From Streptomyces sp. DH12 (GTDB taxonomy: Bacteria > Actinomycetota > Actinomycetes > Streptomycetales > Streptomycetaceae): a stretch of 64,000 nucleotides of DNA. Below are positions 24,003 through 32,550 of the stretch, piece by piece (within the stretch, counting starts at the first letter, position 1; every line of letters begins with the position of its first letter). The position numbers and the translations under genes were made by a program. The notes beneath the pieces are model-generated. The model had not been told where the DNA came from and did no database searches. It worked only from the letters and a program-made list of their open reading frames with translations. Location of the stretch: the NCBI RefSeq assembly GCF_020873895.1, contig NZ_JAHWGT010000008.1:62001-126000 (forward strand), given 5' to 3'.

Positions 24003-24935
24003 TCAGTCGTCGATGAAGAAGTCGTGCTGCATCGCGACCTGCTCGTACCCCTCCAACCGCGCCTGGGTGCGCTCCGGTTCGGCGTCGGCCATCGCCTGGA
24101 GCACCGCCGCCGACAGCACCCCGGGCGCGGCGTACGAGTCGAACACCAGCCGTGCGCCGGTCGGCGCCGTCAGTGTCACGTCCGCCTGCTCCACCAGCGG
24201 CCCCATGGTCAGATCCGTGATCAGCGCCACACGCAGCCCCGCGCTGCGCGCCGCCCGCACCGCCGCCAGCGTCTCGTTCGCGTGCCTCGGCATGGCGAAG
24301 GCCAGCGCCCACGAACCGCCCGCCTCCCGCGCCTGGAGCAGCGTGTCGTAGGCGACGCTGCCGCCCCGCGTCACCACCCGCACGTCCGGGTGGATCCGGC
24401 GGGCCGCGTAGGCGAAGTACTCCGCCAGCGACACCGAGATCCGCAGTCCCACCACCGTCAAGGGCACGGAATGAGCCAGCTGCCGACCCACCTCCAGCAC
24501 CTGCCCGGGATCGGCGAGAACCCGTCGCAGGCTCTCCAGGTTCTCGATCTCCGCGTCGATCGCCGCCTGGAGCTCGTTGTGCCGGACCCCCTCCCGGGTG
24601 TCCGGGGAACCCGCCACCGCGCTCAGCGCGATCGGCTGGAGCGCCTCGCGCAGCGCCGGGAAGCCGCTGTACCCGAGCGAGGTGGCGAACCGGGTCACCG
24701 ACGGCTGGCTCACCCCGGCCCGCTCCGCCAGGTCCGTGATCGACAGGAACGCCGCCTCCGTCAGGTGGTCGACCAGGTACTGCGCGATGCGCCGCTGCCC
24801 CGGCGACAGCCGGTGCCCCGTGAACAGGGCCCGCACCCGCTCCGCCGGAGTCCGGTCCGGCTCCGGTGCCTGCCGCCCCTGCCTGATCGCGGCCGCCTGC
24901 GCTCGCGCCTGCTGACCGGATGGCACTGATGGCAC
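24003..24935 (-). CDS. MurR/RpiR-family transcriptional regulator
   Basis: A 310-residue regulator. Residues 28-105 form the HTH_6 domain (SPGQRRIAQYLVDHL, ITDLAERAGVSQPSVTRFA, LGYSGFPALREAL). Residues 135-280 form a SIS sugar-phosphate-binding domain (LTVVGLRISVSLAEYFAYAA, ITDLTMGPLVEQADVTL). Members sense sugar or amino-sugar phosphates, for example MurNAc-6-phosphate. The start is GTG 24935 with AAGGAGG 7 bp upstream. Many streptomycetes carry a murQ etherase next to such a gene; none is here. The 5' gap to the divergent SpoIIE gene is 120 bp. Confidence 0.88.
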   Translation of the reverse strand: MPSVPSGQQARAQAAAIRQGRQAPEPDRTPAERVRALFTGHRLSPGQRRIAQYLVDHLTEAAFLSITDLAERAGVSQPSVTRFATSLGYSGFPALREALQPIALSAVAGSPDTREGVRHNELQAAIDAEIENLESLRRVLADPGQVLEVGRQLAHSVPLTVVGLRISVSLAEYFAYAARRIHPDVRVVTRGGSVAYDTLLQAREAGGSWALAFAMPRHANETLAAVRAARSAGLRVALITDLTMGPLVEQADVTLTAPTGARLVFDSYAAPGVLSAAVLQAMADAEPERTQARLEGYEQVAMQHDFFIDD

Positions 24936-25055
24936 GATCCGCCTCCTTCTCGTCCCAATTGCGCACAACATAACGCACGCCCGGTCCGCCCCCACCCGGC
25001 CCGACCCCGCTCGACCGGAGTGCGGCGGCCCCCCGACCGGGCGCATCCTGACTGT

Positions 25056-27695
25056 GTGACCCGGTACGGAGCCCCCGGCCCCCTCCCGCCCCCGCCGGAC
25101 GGGCCGGGACGGGGCGGCGGGCCGCCGGACGACGGACGTGCCACCGACACCCTGGCGACGGCGCTCGCCCCCGCCGCCGTCGAGGCCGTCGACTCCGTCG
25201 GCGGCTACGCCGGGGGCGTCTACCTGCGCTCCCGCTCCCAGGGGCTGCTGCGCCTCGCCGTCCTCGCCGGACTGCCCGTGGACCTCTTCCGGCCCTGGTG
25301 GCGCATGCACATCAACCGCCCCTTCCCGGTCGCCGAGGCGTTCCGCTCCGGGCGACCCGTCCACCTCGCCGACGCGGAGGAGGCGATGCGCCGCTTCCCC
25401 CAGCTCATGGCGGGCCTGCCCTACCCCTTCGGCTCCCTGTACGTGCCCGTCGCCGCCGGGCGCGACCGGTACGGCGTCCTCGTCGCCCTGCGCACCGCCA
25501 CCCCCGGCCGGCCCGTCGACGACGCCGACCGCCGGCGGATGCGCGACGCCGCCTCCCGCCTCGGCGCCGACCTCGCCCGCCTCGACACCGCCGGCGTCCC
25601 CGTCGCCTGGGACCGCGCACCGGAACCCGTCCACCTCCCGGCGAGCGCCACGCCCCCGCTCCGCATCAGCCACCTGGAGTGGCACGTCGGCAGCGGCACC
25701 CTGACGGCCGACGCCGAGCTGTGCCGCATCCTCGGCGCCGACCCCGAGGACGTCCCGGGCAGCGTCGCCGCCCTGGAGGCCCTGCTCGCGCCCGAGGACG
25801 TCCTCGGCCTGCGGGCCGCGGCCCGCCAGGTCGCCGCGGCCCCCGACGGCGGCCGCCCGGGGGCCCGCCGGATCTGGCTGCGCGGCCGCGACGGCCGGCC
25901 CCACCTCCTCGAACTGACCCGCCGCTTCCCGCCCGCCGCCCACGGCCCCGGACCCCGTCCGGCGCACCTCGCCGGCGTCCTCGTCGACCCCGGATCCGGC
26001 CCGATCGCCGCGGCCGCCGTCGACCGGCTGACCACCGGTGTCCTCTCCCTCGACCGGCTCGGCCGCGTCACCCACGTCAGCCGCCGCGCCGAGACCCTGC
26101 TCGGCCGGGCCGGCCCCGCCCTCCTCGGGCGCGTCCTGTGGGACGCCCTGCCCTGGGCCGGCCACCCCGCCTACGAGGACCACTTCCGTGCCGCGCTGAT
26201 CTCCACGGACCCCGACCCCGACCCGATCGAGTTCCTCGCCCACCCCGCGCCCTCCTCCTGGCTGTCGGTCGCCCTCCACCCCGGCCACGACGGGCTCACC
26301 GTCACGCTCGCCGCCGTCGACGAGCCCGCCTACGCCCCCCGCTCCGTCGCCGCGCCCGGCGGGGGCCTCGGCTCCCCGGCCGACCGCGCCGCCGTCCTCT
26401 ACCGGCCCGTCGCCCTCGCCATCGCCCTCACCGAGGCCGTCACGGCCCGCCAGGTCTCCGAGGTCGTCACCGAGGAGCTCCTGCCGGCCTTCGGCGGCCG
26501 CCAGCTCGCCATCTACCTGCTGAGCGAACGCCACCTCCACCTCGCCTGGGAGACCGGCTTCCCCCAGGGCTTCCTCGACCGGTTCGACGGGGTCGGCCTG
26601 GACGCCCGGCTGCCCGGCGTCGAGACGCTCACCTCCGGCCGGCCGATCTTCTTCGAGTCCATGCAGCGCCTCGCCGCCGCCTACCCCGGCATCCCGCTCG
26701 ACGCGCACGTCGGCGCCCGCGCCTTCCTCCCCCTCATCGCCTCCGGCCGGCCCGTCGGCTCCTGCATCCTCGGCTTCGACCAGCCCCGCGGCTTCAGCCC
26801 CGAGGAGCGCACCGTCCTCACCGCCCTCGCCGGGCTCATCGCCCAGGCCCTCCAGCGGGCACGGCGCTACGACTCCGAGGCCGCCCTCGCCCGCGGGCTC
26901 CAGGACGCCCTCCTGCCCCACCGGCTGCCCCGCCTGCGCCAGGTGGACACCGTCGCCCGCTACCTGCCCGGCACGCAGGGCATGGACGTCGGCGGCGACT
27001 GGTACGACGTGGTCATGACGCCCCGGGGCCTCGCCCTCGTCATCGGCGACGTCCAGGGGCACGGCGTGTCCGCCGCCGCCACCATGGGCCAGCTGCGCAG
27101 CGCCGTACGGGCCTTCGCCCTCGCCGGGCACGACCCGAGCGAGGTCATGAGCGGCACCAACCGCCTCCTCATCGACCTCGACCCCGGCCAGTTCGCCAGC
27201 TGCTGCTACGGCGTGCTCGCGCCGGGGACCGGGCTCCTCCAGGCGGTCCGCGCCGGCCACCTCCCCCCGCTGCTGCGTCACCCGGACGGCCGAACCGAGG
27301 TCGTCGACCTGCCCGGCGGGGTCGTCCTGGGCGTCGACGCGGACGCCCGCTACCCCGTCACCGAACTGCGCCTCTCCCCGGGCGCGGTGCTCGCCCTGTT
27401 CACCGACGGACTGGTCGAGCAGCCCGGCGTCGACATCGACGTGGGCATCGAACGGGTGCGGGCCGCGCTGTCCGTCGTCGGCCCCGCCTCCCTCGCCGCG
27501 ACGGCCGACGCGCTCATCGCCGGGGCCGGGCAGAGCGAGGACCGGGCCGACGACGTCGCCCTGCTCCTGGCCGCCCGCCGACCCGGCCGGGACGGACCCG
27601 GCCCCGCCCCCCGACCGGCCGGCGGGCCGGCCGGCGGCGGGGGAGACCGGCGGCCGGGCGGGAGCGGTCCGCACCGTGACGGGCCCAGCCGGTGA
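25056..27695 (+). CDS. Cytosolic multi-PAS/GAF SpoIIE-type phosphatase
   Basis: An 879-residue soluble sensor phosphatase with no TM helix. Order: N-terminal GAF (about 40-180, AVDSVGGYAGGVYLRSRSQG, PYPFGSLYVPVAAGRDRYG), PAS_3-like (about 205-310, SGTLTADAELCRILGADPED), second PAS (about 320-430, LTTGVLSLDRLGRVTHVSR), GAF (about 455-610), and PP2C/SpoIIE (about 625-860: MDVGGDWYDVVMTPRG, VIGDVQGHGVSAAATMGQL, LFTDGLVEQPGVDIDV, DDVALLLA). Unlike its two neighbours it lacks a C-terminal anti-sigma HATPase, ending in a Pro/Gly-rich tail. It has a GTG start without a clear ribosome site, divergent from the RpiR gene. The target is presumably a phosphorylated STAS anti-sigma-factor antagonist. Confidence 0.9.
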   Translation: MTRYGAPGPLPPPPDGPGRGGGPPDDGRATDTLATALAPAAVEAVDSVGGYAGGVYLRSRSQGLLRLAVLAGLPVDLFRPWWRMHINRPFPVAEAFRSGRPVHLADAEEAMRRFPQLMAGLPYPFGSLYVPVAAGRDRYGVLVALRTATPGRPVDDADRRRMRDAASRLGADLARLDTAGVPVAWDRAPEPVHLPASATPPLRISHLEWHVGSGTLTADAELCRILGADPEDVPGSVAALEALLAPEDVLGLRAAARQVAAAPDGGRPGARRIWLRGRDGRPHLLELTRRFPPAAHGPGPRPAHLAGVLVDPGSGPIAAAAVDRLTTGVLSLDRLGRVTHVSRRAETLLGRAGPALLGRVLWDALPWAGHPAYEDHFRAALISTDPDPDPIEFLAHPAPSSWLSVALHPGHDGLTVTLAAVDEPAYAPRSVAAPGGGLGSPADRAAVLYRPVALAIALTEAVTARQVSEVVTEELLPAFGGRQLAIYLLSERHLHLAWETGFPQGFLDRFDGVGLDARLPGVETLTSGRPIFFESMQRLAAAYPGIPLDAHVGARAFLPLIASGRPVGSCILGFDQPRGFSPEERTVLTALAGLIAQALQRARRYDSEAALARGLQDALLPHRLPRLRQVDTVARYLPGTQGMDVGGDWYDVVMTPRGLALVIGDVQGHGVSAAATMGQLRSAVRAFALAGHDPSEVMSGTNRLLIDLDPGQFASCCYGVLAPGTGLLQAVRAGHLPPLLRHPDGRTEVVDLPGGVVLGVDADARYPVTELRLSPGAVLALFTDGLVEQPGVDIDVGIERVRAALSVVGPASLAATADALIAGAGQSEDRADDVALLLAARRPGRDGPGPAPRPAGGPAGGGGDRRPGGSGPHRDGPSR

Positions 27696-27795
27696 CCGGC
27701 CGCCCGCGCGGCCGGCCGGTGACCCGCCCGGACCACCGCGGTTGTGGCCCCGCGAGCGGCGGCCGACGATGGGGACGACGGACGAGGCAGGTGCC

Positions 27796-30261
27796 ATGGG
27801 CGCGGTGAACGCAGCGGAGGGCTCCGACTTCCGAGGCCCCCTGGACGCGACGAGAGCGGCGACGGCCGTACTGGACGCCGACGACCGCATCGTGGGCTGG
27901 AGCCCCGCGGCCGAACGGCTGCTCGGCTATCCGCCCGACGAGGCGCTCGGCCACCCCATCGGCCGCCTCGTCGTGGACCGCGCGGGCGCCTACCAGGTCG
28001 CCACCGAACTGCCCGGCGCGGCCCACGCCCGCCGCCAGGTGCTGCACATGCGCCACCGCGACGGCCGCATCGTCCGCGTCACCACCGCGACCCTCCCGCT
28101 CGCCCACGGCGAGGCCGGCCCCGCCCGACTCCTCGCCGTCGCCGACGCCGACGACACCGAACGGTGGGAAGCCCTCCAGTCGATGCTCCGCGGCCTGGCC
28201 ACCCAGTCGCCCGTGGGCCTCGCCATCTACGACACCGGCCTGAGGGTCGTGTGGACCAACTTCGCCCTCTACCGAGAGATGGGCAGCTTCCAGTACGCCG
28301 GCCTGGGCCCCGACGAGATGGTCACCGGCGGCGAGGTCCTCTCCGCCGGCTACCCGCCCACCCTGGAGGAGACCATGCGCCGGGTCCTCGACTCCGGGGA
28401 GCCGGTCATCGAACTCCACTACCGGGGCCGCCCGCCCGTCGACCCCGACCACGACCGCGTCTGGTCCTGCTCCTACTACCGCCTCCAGGACACCGACGGC
28501 ACCGTCCTCGGCGTGTGCGAGGAGACCGTCGACGTCACCGACCGCTACCTCGCCCAGCAGCGCCTCGACCTCCTCGTCCGGGCCGGCGGCCTCGTCGGCA
28601 CCACCCTCGACATGAGCCGCACCGCCCGGGAGCTCTCCGCCGTCACCGTCCCCCAGTTCGCGGACAGCGTCACCGTCGACCTGGTCGACTCCGTACTGGA
28701 GGGCGACCAGCCCGCCCCGGGCACCGCGCGCTCCGGCCGGCTCGTCCGGGTCTGGGGCCGCTCCGAGGGCACCCCGGCGGACGCGCCGGCCACCGGCCCG
28801 GCGGACGGCCCGGACGGCGCCGCTCCCGCCGCCCGGGAGGCCGTCGACTACCCGCCCGACGCGCCCCAGCTGCGCTGCCTGACCACCGGCCACGCCGTCG
28901 TCACCGGGCGGGGCCCCTCCACGCTCGTCGTGCCGCTGCGCACCGACGGCGCCCCCCTCGGCGTGGTCACCTTCCGCCGCGAACGGCACCCCGACCCGTT
29001 CGACGCCGACGACCTGCCCGTCGCCGACGAACTCGTCGCCCGTACCGCCGTCTGCATCGACAACGCGCGCCGCTTCACCCGGGAGCACACCGCCGCGCTG
29101 ACGCTCCAGCACAGCCTGCTGCCCCGCAACCTCCCCCGGCTCACCGCCGTCGACTTCGCCCACCGCTACCTGCCCGCCGACAGCAAGTCCGGTGTCGGCG
29201 GCGACTGGTTCGACGTCGTCACCCTCTCCGGCGCGCGCGTCGGGCTCGTCGTCGGCGACGTCGTCGGCCACGGCCTCGGCGCCGCCGCCACCATGGGCCG
29301 GCTGCGCACCAGCGTCCGCGTCCTCGCCCGCCAGGACCTCGCCCCCGACGAACTGCTCACCCGCCTCGACGACCTCATCACCCAGGCCGCCGACGAGGAG
29401 GCCGCCGCGCCCGGCTCCGTCACCGGCGGCCCCCCGCCGCCCGCCGGGCCGGGAACCGGCGACATCCCCGACGACCAGGCCGTCGGGGCCACCTGCCTGT
29501 ACGCCGTGTACGACCCGGTCACCGGGGTCTGCCGGTTCGCCCGCGCCGGGCACCCCGCGCCCGTGGTGCTCGACGCGGCGACCGGTACCGTCACCGTCGC
29601 CGACGTCCCGCCCGGACCGCCCCTGGGCCTCGGCGGCCTGCCCTTCGAGACCGCCGAACTGCACCTGCCCGAGGGCAGCCTCCTCGCCCTGTACACCGAC
29701 GGACTCGTCCGCGACCGGGCCCGCGACGACGACACCGGGCTCGACGGGCTCGGCGCCCTCCTCGCCGACCACCGGGACCGCCCCCTGCCGGAACTGTGCG
29801 ACCGGGTCGTCACCGCCCTGCTGCCCGGCCCGGTCGAGGACGACGCGGCGCTGCTGCTGGTGCGCACCCGGATGCTCGACGGCGACAGCATCGTCACCTG
29901 GGACCTCGCCGCCGGACCTGAGGAGGTCGGCCGCGCCCGCGCCCTCGCCGCCCGCCAGGTCGCCGCCTGGGGGCTGGACGAGCTGGGCTTCACCACCGAG
30001 ATCGTCGTCAGCGAACTGGTCACCAACGCCCTGCGGTACGCCGCCGGTCCCGTCCAGCTGCGCCTGGTCCGCGACCGAGCCCTGCTGATCTGCGAGGTCT
30101 CCGACACCGGCCACACCGCTCCCCACCTGCGCCGCGCCGCCATCGACGACGAGGGCGGCCGCGGGCTCTTCCTCGTCGCCCAGATGACCCAGCACTGGGG
30201 CACCCGCTACACCGCGACCGGCAAGACCATCTGGGCGGAACAGGCCCTGCCCCCGCCGTAG
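27796..30261 (+). CDS. PAS-PAS-GAF SpoIIE phosphatase with HATPase anti-sigma domain
   Basis: An 821-residue soluble paralogue of the 19530 protein. PAS 1 (about 15-115: AVLDADDRIVGWSPAAERLL), PAS 2 (about 120-250: QSPVGLAIYDTGLRVVWTNF), GAF (about 265-425), PP2C (about 430-695: SGVGGDWFDVVTLSGA, VVGDVVGHGLGAAATMGRLR, YTDGLVRDRARDDD) and HATPase (about 710-815: IVVSELVTNALRYA, DEGGRGLFLVAQMTQ). PP2C and kinase domains in one chain can both set and read the phosphorylation state of the same STAS protein. I prefer ATG 27796 (GAGG upstream); ATG 27769 is in frame. It lies 100 bp after the preceding phosphatase gene, same strand. Confidence 0.9.
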   Translation: MGAVNAAEGSDFRGPLDATRAATAVLDADDRIVGWSPAAERLLGYPPDEALGHPIGRLVVDRAGAYQVATELPGAAHARRQVLHMRHRDGRIVRVTTATLPLAHGEAGPARLLAVADADDTERWEALQSMLRGLATQSPVGLAIYDTGLRVVWTNFALYREMGSFQYAGLGPDEMVTGGEVLSAGYPPTLEETMRRVLDSGEPVIELHYRGRPPVDPDHDRVWSCSYYRLQDTDGTVLGVCEETVDVTDRYLAQQRLDLLVRAGGLVGTTLDMSRTARELSAVTVPQFADSVTVDLVDSVLEGDQPAPGTARSGRLVRVWGRSEGTPADAPATGPADGPDGAAPAAREAVDYPPDAPQLRCLTTGHAVVTGRGPSTLVVPLRTDGAPLGVVTFRRERHPDPFDADDLPVADELVARTAVCIDNARRFTREHTAALTLQHSLLPRNLPRLTAVDFAHRYLPADSKSGVGGDWFDVVTLSGARVGLVVGDVVGHGLGAAATMGRLRTSVRVLARQDLAPDELLTRLDDLITQAADEEAAAPGSVTGGPPPPAGPGTGDIPDDQAVGATCLYAVYDPVTGVCRFARAGHPAPVVLDAATGTVTVADVPPGPPLGLGGLPFETAELHLPEGSLLALYTDGLVRDRARDDDTGLDGLGALLADHRDRPLPELCDRVVTALLPGPVEDDAALLLVRTRMLDGDSIVTWDLAAGPEEVGRARALAARQVAAWGLDELGFTTEIVVSELVTNALRYAAGPVQLRLVRDRALLICEVSDTGHTAPHLRRAAIDDEGGRGLFLVAQMTQHWGTRYTATGKTIWAEQALPPP

Positions 30262-30308
30262 CCGGTGCCCGGCCGGGTTTGCGGACCACGGCGTCGGCAA
30301 TCCGTTGA

Positions 30309-30355
30309 GTGCGCGCGGTGCGCACCGCACCGCGTGCGACGCGCACCGCGCGCAC
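30309..30355. repeat. 15-bp perfect inverted repeat before topoisomerase gene
   Basis: GTGCGCGCGGTGCGC (30309-30323) and its exact reverse complement (30341-30355) flank a 17-bp centre that itself contains CGCACCGCACC-type repeats. It lies 48 bp after the phosphatase stop and 78 bp before the topoisomerase GTG. It may be a terminator or an operator; the lack of a tract of T does not decide in this genus. Confidence 0.65.
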
Positions 30356-30381
30356 GCCGTACGAACCGACGGGAGCACACC

Positions 30382-30423
30382 ATGGCAGCGTCCGCCCCGA
30401 CCACCGCCGACCGGCGGGCGTGA
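30382..30423 (+). other. Possible 13-residue leader ORF
   Basis: An ATG with GGGAG at good distance opens a 14-codon frame (MAASAPTTADRRA, TGA) ending 9 bp before the topoisomerase GTG. This could be a translated leader coupled to the main gene, or chance. Confidence 0.3.
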
Positions 30424-30432
30424 GGGACGGCC

Positions 30433-31464
30433 GTGCGCCTCGCCCACGTGCGTCCCACGGACCCCGGCTACACCCGCCTCCGCCACGGGCGCGGCTTCCG
30501 CTACCTGGACACCGCCGGCCGGCCCCTGCGCGACCCGGCCGAACTCGACCGCGTCAAGGGCCTGGTGATCCCCCCGGCCTGGCGGGACGTGTGGATCTGC
30601 GCCCGCCGCAACGGCCACCTCCAGGCCGTCGGCACCGACGCCGCCGGTCGCCGCCAGTACCTGTACCACCCGGCGTTCCGCGCCCAGCAGGAGCAGAGCA
30701 AGCACGACCACGTCCTCGACGTGGCCGAGGCGCTGCCACGGGTTCGCGAGGCGGTGGAGGCGGCGCTCGGGGACCGCGGCCTGACCCGCGAGCGGGTCCT
30801 CGCCACCGCCGTGCGCCTGCTCGACCTCGGCTTCTTCCGCATCGGCAGCGAGCGGTACGCCGACCAGAACCAGACCTACGGCCTGACCACCCTGCTGCGG
30901 GACCACTCCCGGTGCAGTCGCGGCGAGGTCCTGCTGAGCTACCCCGGCAAACACGGCAAGCAGCGCCTCCACGTGGTGGCCGACCCGCCGACCTGCCGCA
31001 GCCTCACCGCGCTCATCCGCCGCCGCGACGACGGCGACCGGCTCCTCGCCTACTGGGAGGGCCGCGCGTGGCACGAGGTGAACGGCGCCGACGTCAACGC
31101 CTACCTGCGCGACCTGGCCGGCATCGAGGTGAGCGCGAAGGACTTCCGCACCTGGCACGCCACCGTCATGGCGGCCGTCGCCCTCGCCGTCTCCCAGTCC
31201 GTGGCGCACAGCGAGACGGCCCGCCGCCGGGCCATCGCCCGCGCCGTCCGCGAGGTCTCCGGCTACCTCGGCAACACGCCCGCCGTCTGCCGCGCCTCCT
31301 ACATCAACCCGCGGGTCATCGAGCTGTACGAGGAGGGCGTCACCGTCGCCGCCGCCCTGCCCGGCCTCGGCGCCGACACCACGCACGGCGTGCCCGCCAC
31401 CCAGGGCCCGGCCGAGCAGGCCGTCCTGCGCATGCTCCGCACCGGACGCCCGCCGGGCGGCTGA
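30433..31464 (+). CDS. Eukaryote-like type IB DNA topoisomerase
   Basis: A 343-residue topoisomerase IB that relaxes both positive and negative supercoils through a 3'-phosphotyrosyl intermediate. The N-terminal DNA-binding part has RGFRYLDTAGRPLRDPAEL, VKGLVIPPAWRDVWI and GTDAAGRRQYLYHPAFRAQQ. The catalytic part has the RIGSERYADQNQTYGLTTL Arg region, the Lys in GKHGKQRLHVV, TWHATVMAA, and the nucleophile Tyr in RASYINPRVIELYEEG. Length is normal for the bacterial (poxvirus-like) form. It starts with GTG. Bacterial topoisomerase IB genes are accessory; its role here is open. Confidence 0.93.
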   Translation: MRLAHVRPTDPGYTRLRHGRGFRYLDTAGRPLRDPAELDRVKGLVIPPAWRDVWICARRNGHLQAVGTDAAGRRQYLYHPAFRAQQEQSKHDHVLDVAEALPRVREAVEAALGDRGLTRERVLATAVRLLDLGFFRIGSERYADQNQTYGLTTLLRDHSRCSRGEVLLSYPGKHGKQRLHVVADPPTCRSLTALIRRRDDGDRLLAYWEGRAWHEVNGADVNAYLRDLAGIEVSAKDFRTWHATVMAAVALAVSQSVAHSETARRRAIARAVREVSGYLGNTPAVCRASYINPRVIELYEEGVTVAAALPGLGADTTHGVPATQGPAEQAVLRMLRTGRPPGG

Positions 31465-31504
31465 CCCCGCCCCGTCCGCCGACCGGCCCGGCCGGCGGGA
31501 AGCG

Positions 31505-32254
31505 CTACGGCCAGGAGGGCTCCCTGCGCGGTACGACGACGATCTCGCCCGCCACGCTGCCGGCCGGCACCGACAGGGCGTACAGCACCGCGTCGGCGAC
31601 CACGTCCGGGCTCTGGAGCATCGACACGTCGGCGTCGGGGAAGCGGTCCATGATGAACGGGGTCTCCATGCCGCCCGCGATGATCCCGGTCACGCCGATG
31701 CCCGGGCAGTCGCGCTGCGCCTCCTTGAAGAGCGTGTGCGTGAACGCCCGCAGCCCCGTCTTGCCCGCCGCGTATGGACCGGCCTCCGTCCAGGTGCGGT
31801 TGGCGGCCGTCGACAGGATGTTCACGATGTGTCCGCCGCCGCGGGCGATCATCCGCCGGTAGCCCTCCAGGCAGAGGTACACCGGGCCCAGCAGGTTCGT
31901 GGTGACCACCCGGGTGACCTCGTCGGCCGTCAGGTGCTCGATCGGCTTGGACACGTCGACGGCCGCGTTGTTCACGAGGACGTCCACGCCCCGGCCGGCG
32001 CCGTCCAGCTCGCGGAAGACACCGGCCACCGCGTCGGGGTCCCGCACGTCCAGCTCGACGAAGCGGGCGTCACCGCCGTCGCCGTTGAGCTCCTCGCACA
32101 GCTCCCGGGCCAGCTCCTTGCGGACGTCCGCCACCAGGACCGACGCGCCCGCCCCGGCCAGCCGCCGGACGATCGACGCCCCGAGGCCCCGGGCGCCCCC
32201 GGTCACCAGGGCCTGCCGGCCGTGCAGGTCCACGCGCACTCCACCGCTGCTCAT
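31505..32254 (-). CDS. Short-chain dehydrogenase/reductase
   Basis: A 249-residue classical SDR. Cofactor site TGGARGLG, then NNAA, catalytic Ser in ILSTAANR and Tyr/Lys in YAAGK (classical YxxxK). Asp in VLVADVRK at the end of strand 2 favours NAD(H). The start ATG is preceded by GGCGGAGG. It converges with the topoisomerase gene and is divergent from the MFS exporter. The substrate is unknown. Confidence 0.88.
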   Translation of the reverse strand: MSSGGVRVDLHGRQALVTGGARGLGASIVRRLAGAGASVLVADVRKELARELCEELNGDGGDARFVELDVRDPDAVAGVFRELDGAGRGVDVLVNNAAVDVSKPIEHLTADEVTRVVTTNLLGPVYLCLEGYRRMIARGGGHIVNILSTAANRTWTEAGPYAAGKTGLRAFTHTLFKEAQRDCPGIGVTGIIAGGMETPFIMDRFPDADVSMLQSPDVVADAVLYALSVPAGSVAGEIVVVPRREPSWP

Positions 32255-32550
32255 GCCGCCTCCGCCTTCCGTGGATGTGGTGCCACTGCCACCCACTGTG
32301 ACCCCGGCGTCGCGCTCCGGCACCCCGGGCGGTCACTGTGAGCAACCCCACGCGGGGCGCCGGAACCCAGACGGCACAAGGGCCACACGCCCCGCCCGGC
32401 CGGCCGGCGCGGTCCCCGGCGGCGCAGGTCACGGCCGGGGCGGCGGCGGGCCTGCCACCATGGTCGACGCACATTCCCCGGTGGCGGGGCCGCGCAGCGC
32501 GGCCGGCGTCGACCGCCCGCCCCGATCCGCCATTCGAGCCCCTGATAGAC

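Noticed and set aside
24003-27890. Minus-strand open frame of about 1295 codons spanning rpiR and the phosphatase gene
   Set aside because: Only the rpiR part has motifs and a ribosome site; the rest is an antisense shadow of high-GC codon bias, low in hydrophobic order and full of Gly/Ala/Asp/Arg.
27514-31386. Minus-strand open frame of about 1290 codons opposite two phosphatases and topoisomerase
   Set aside because: Antisense to genes with clear PP2C, PAS and topoisomerase motifs; no recognisable domain, repetitive composition.
32338-32550. N-terminal extension of the MFS exporter from GTG 32338
   Set aside because: 71 residues rich in Ala/Pro/Arg with no helix; the exporter core begins after 32640.
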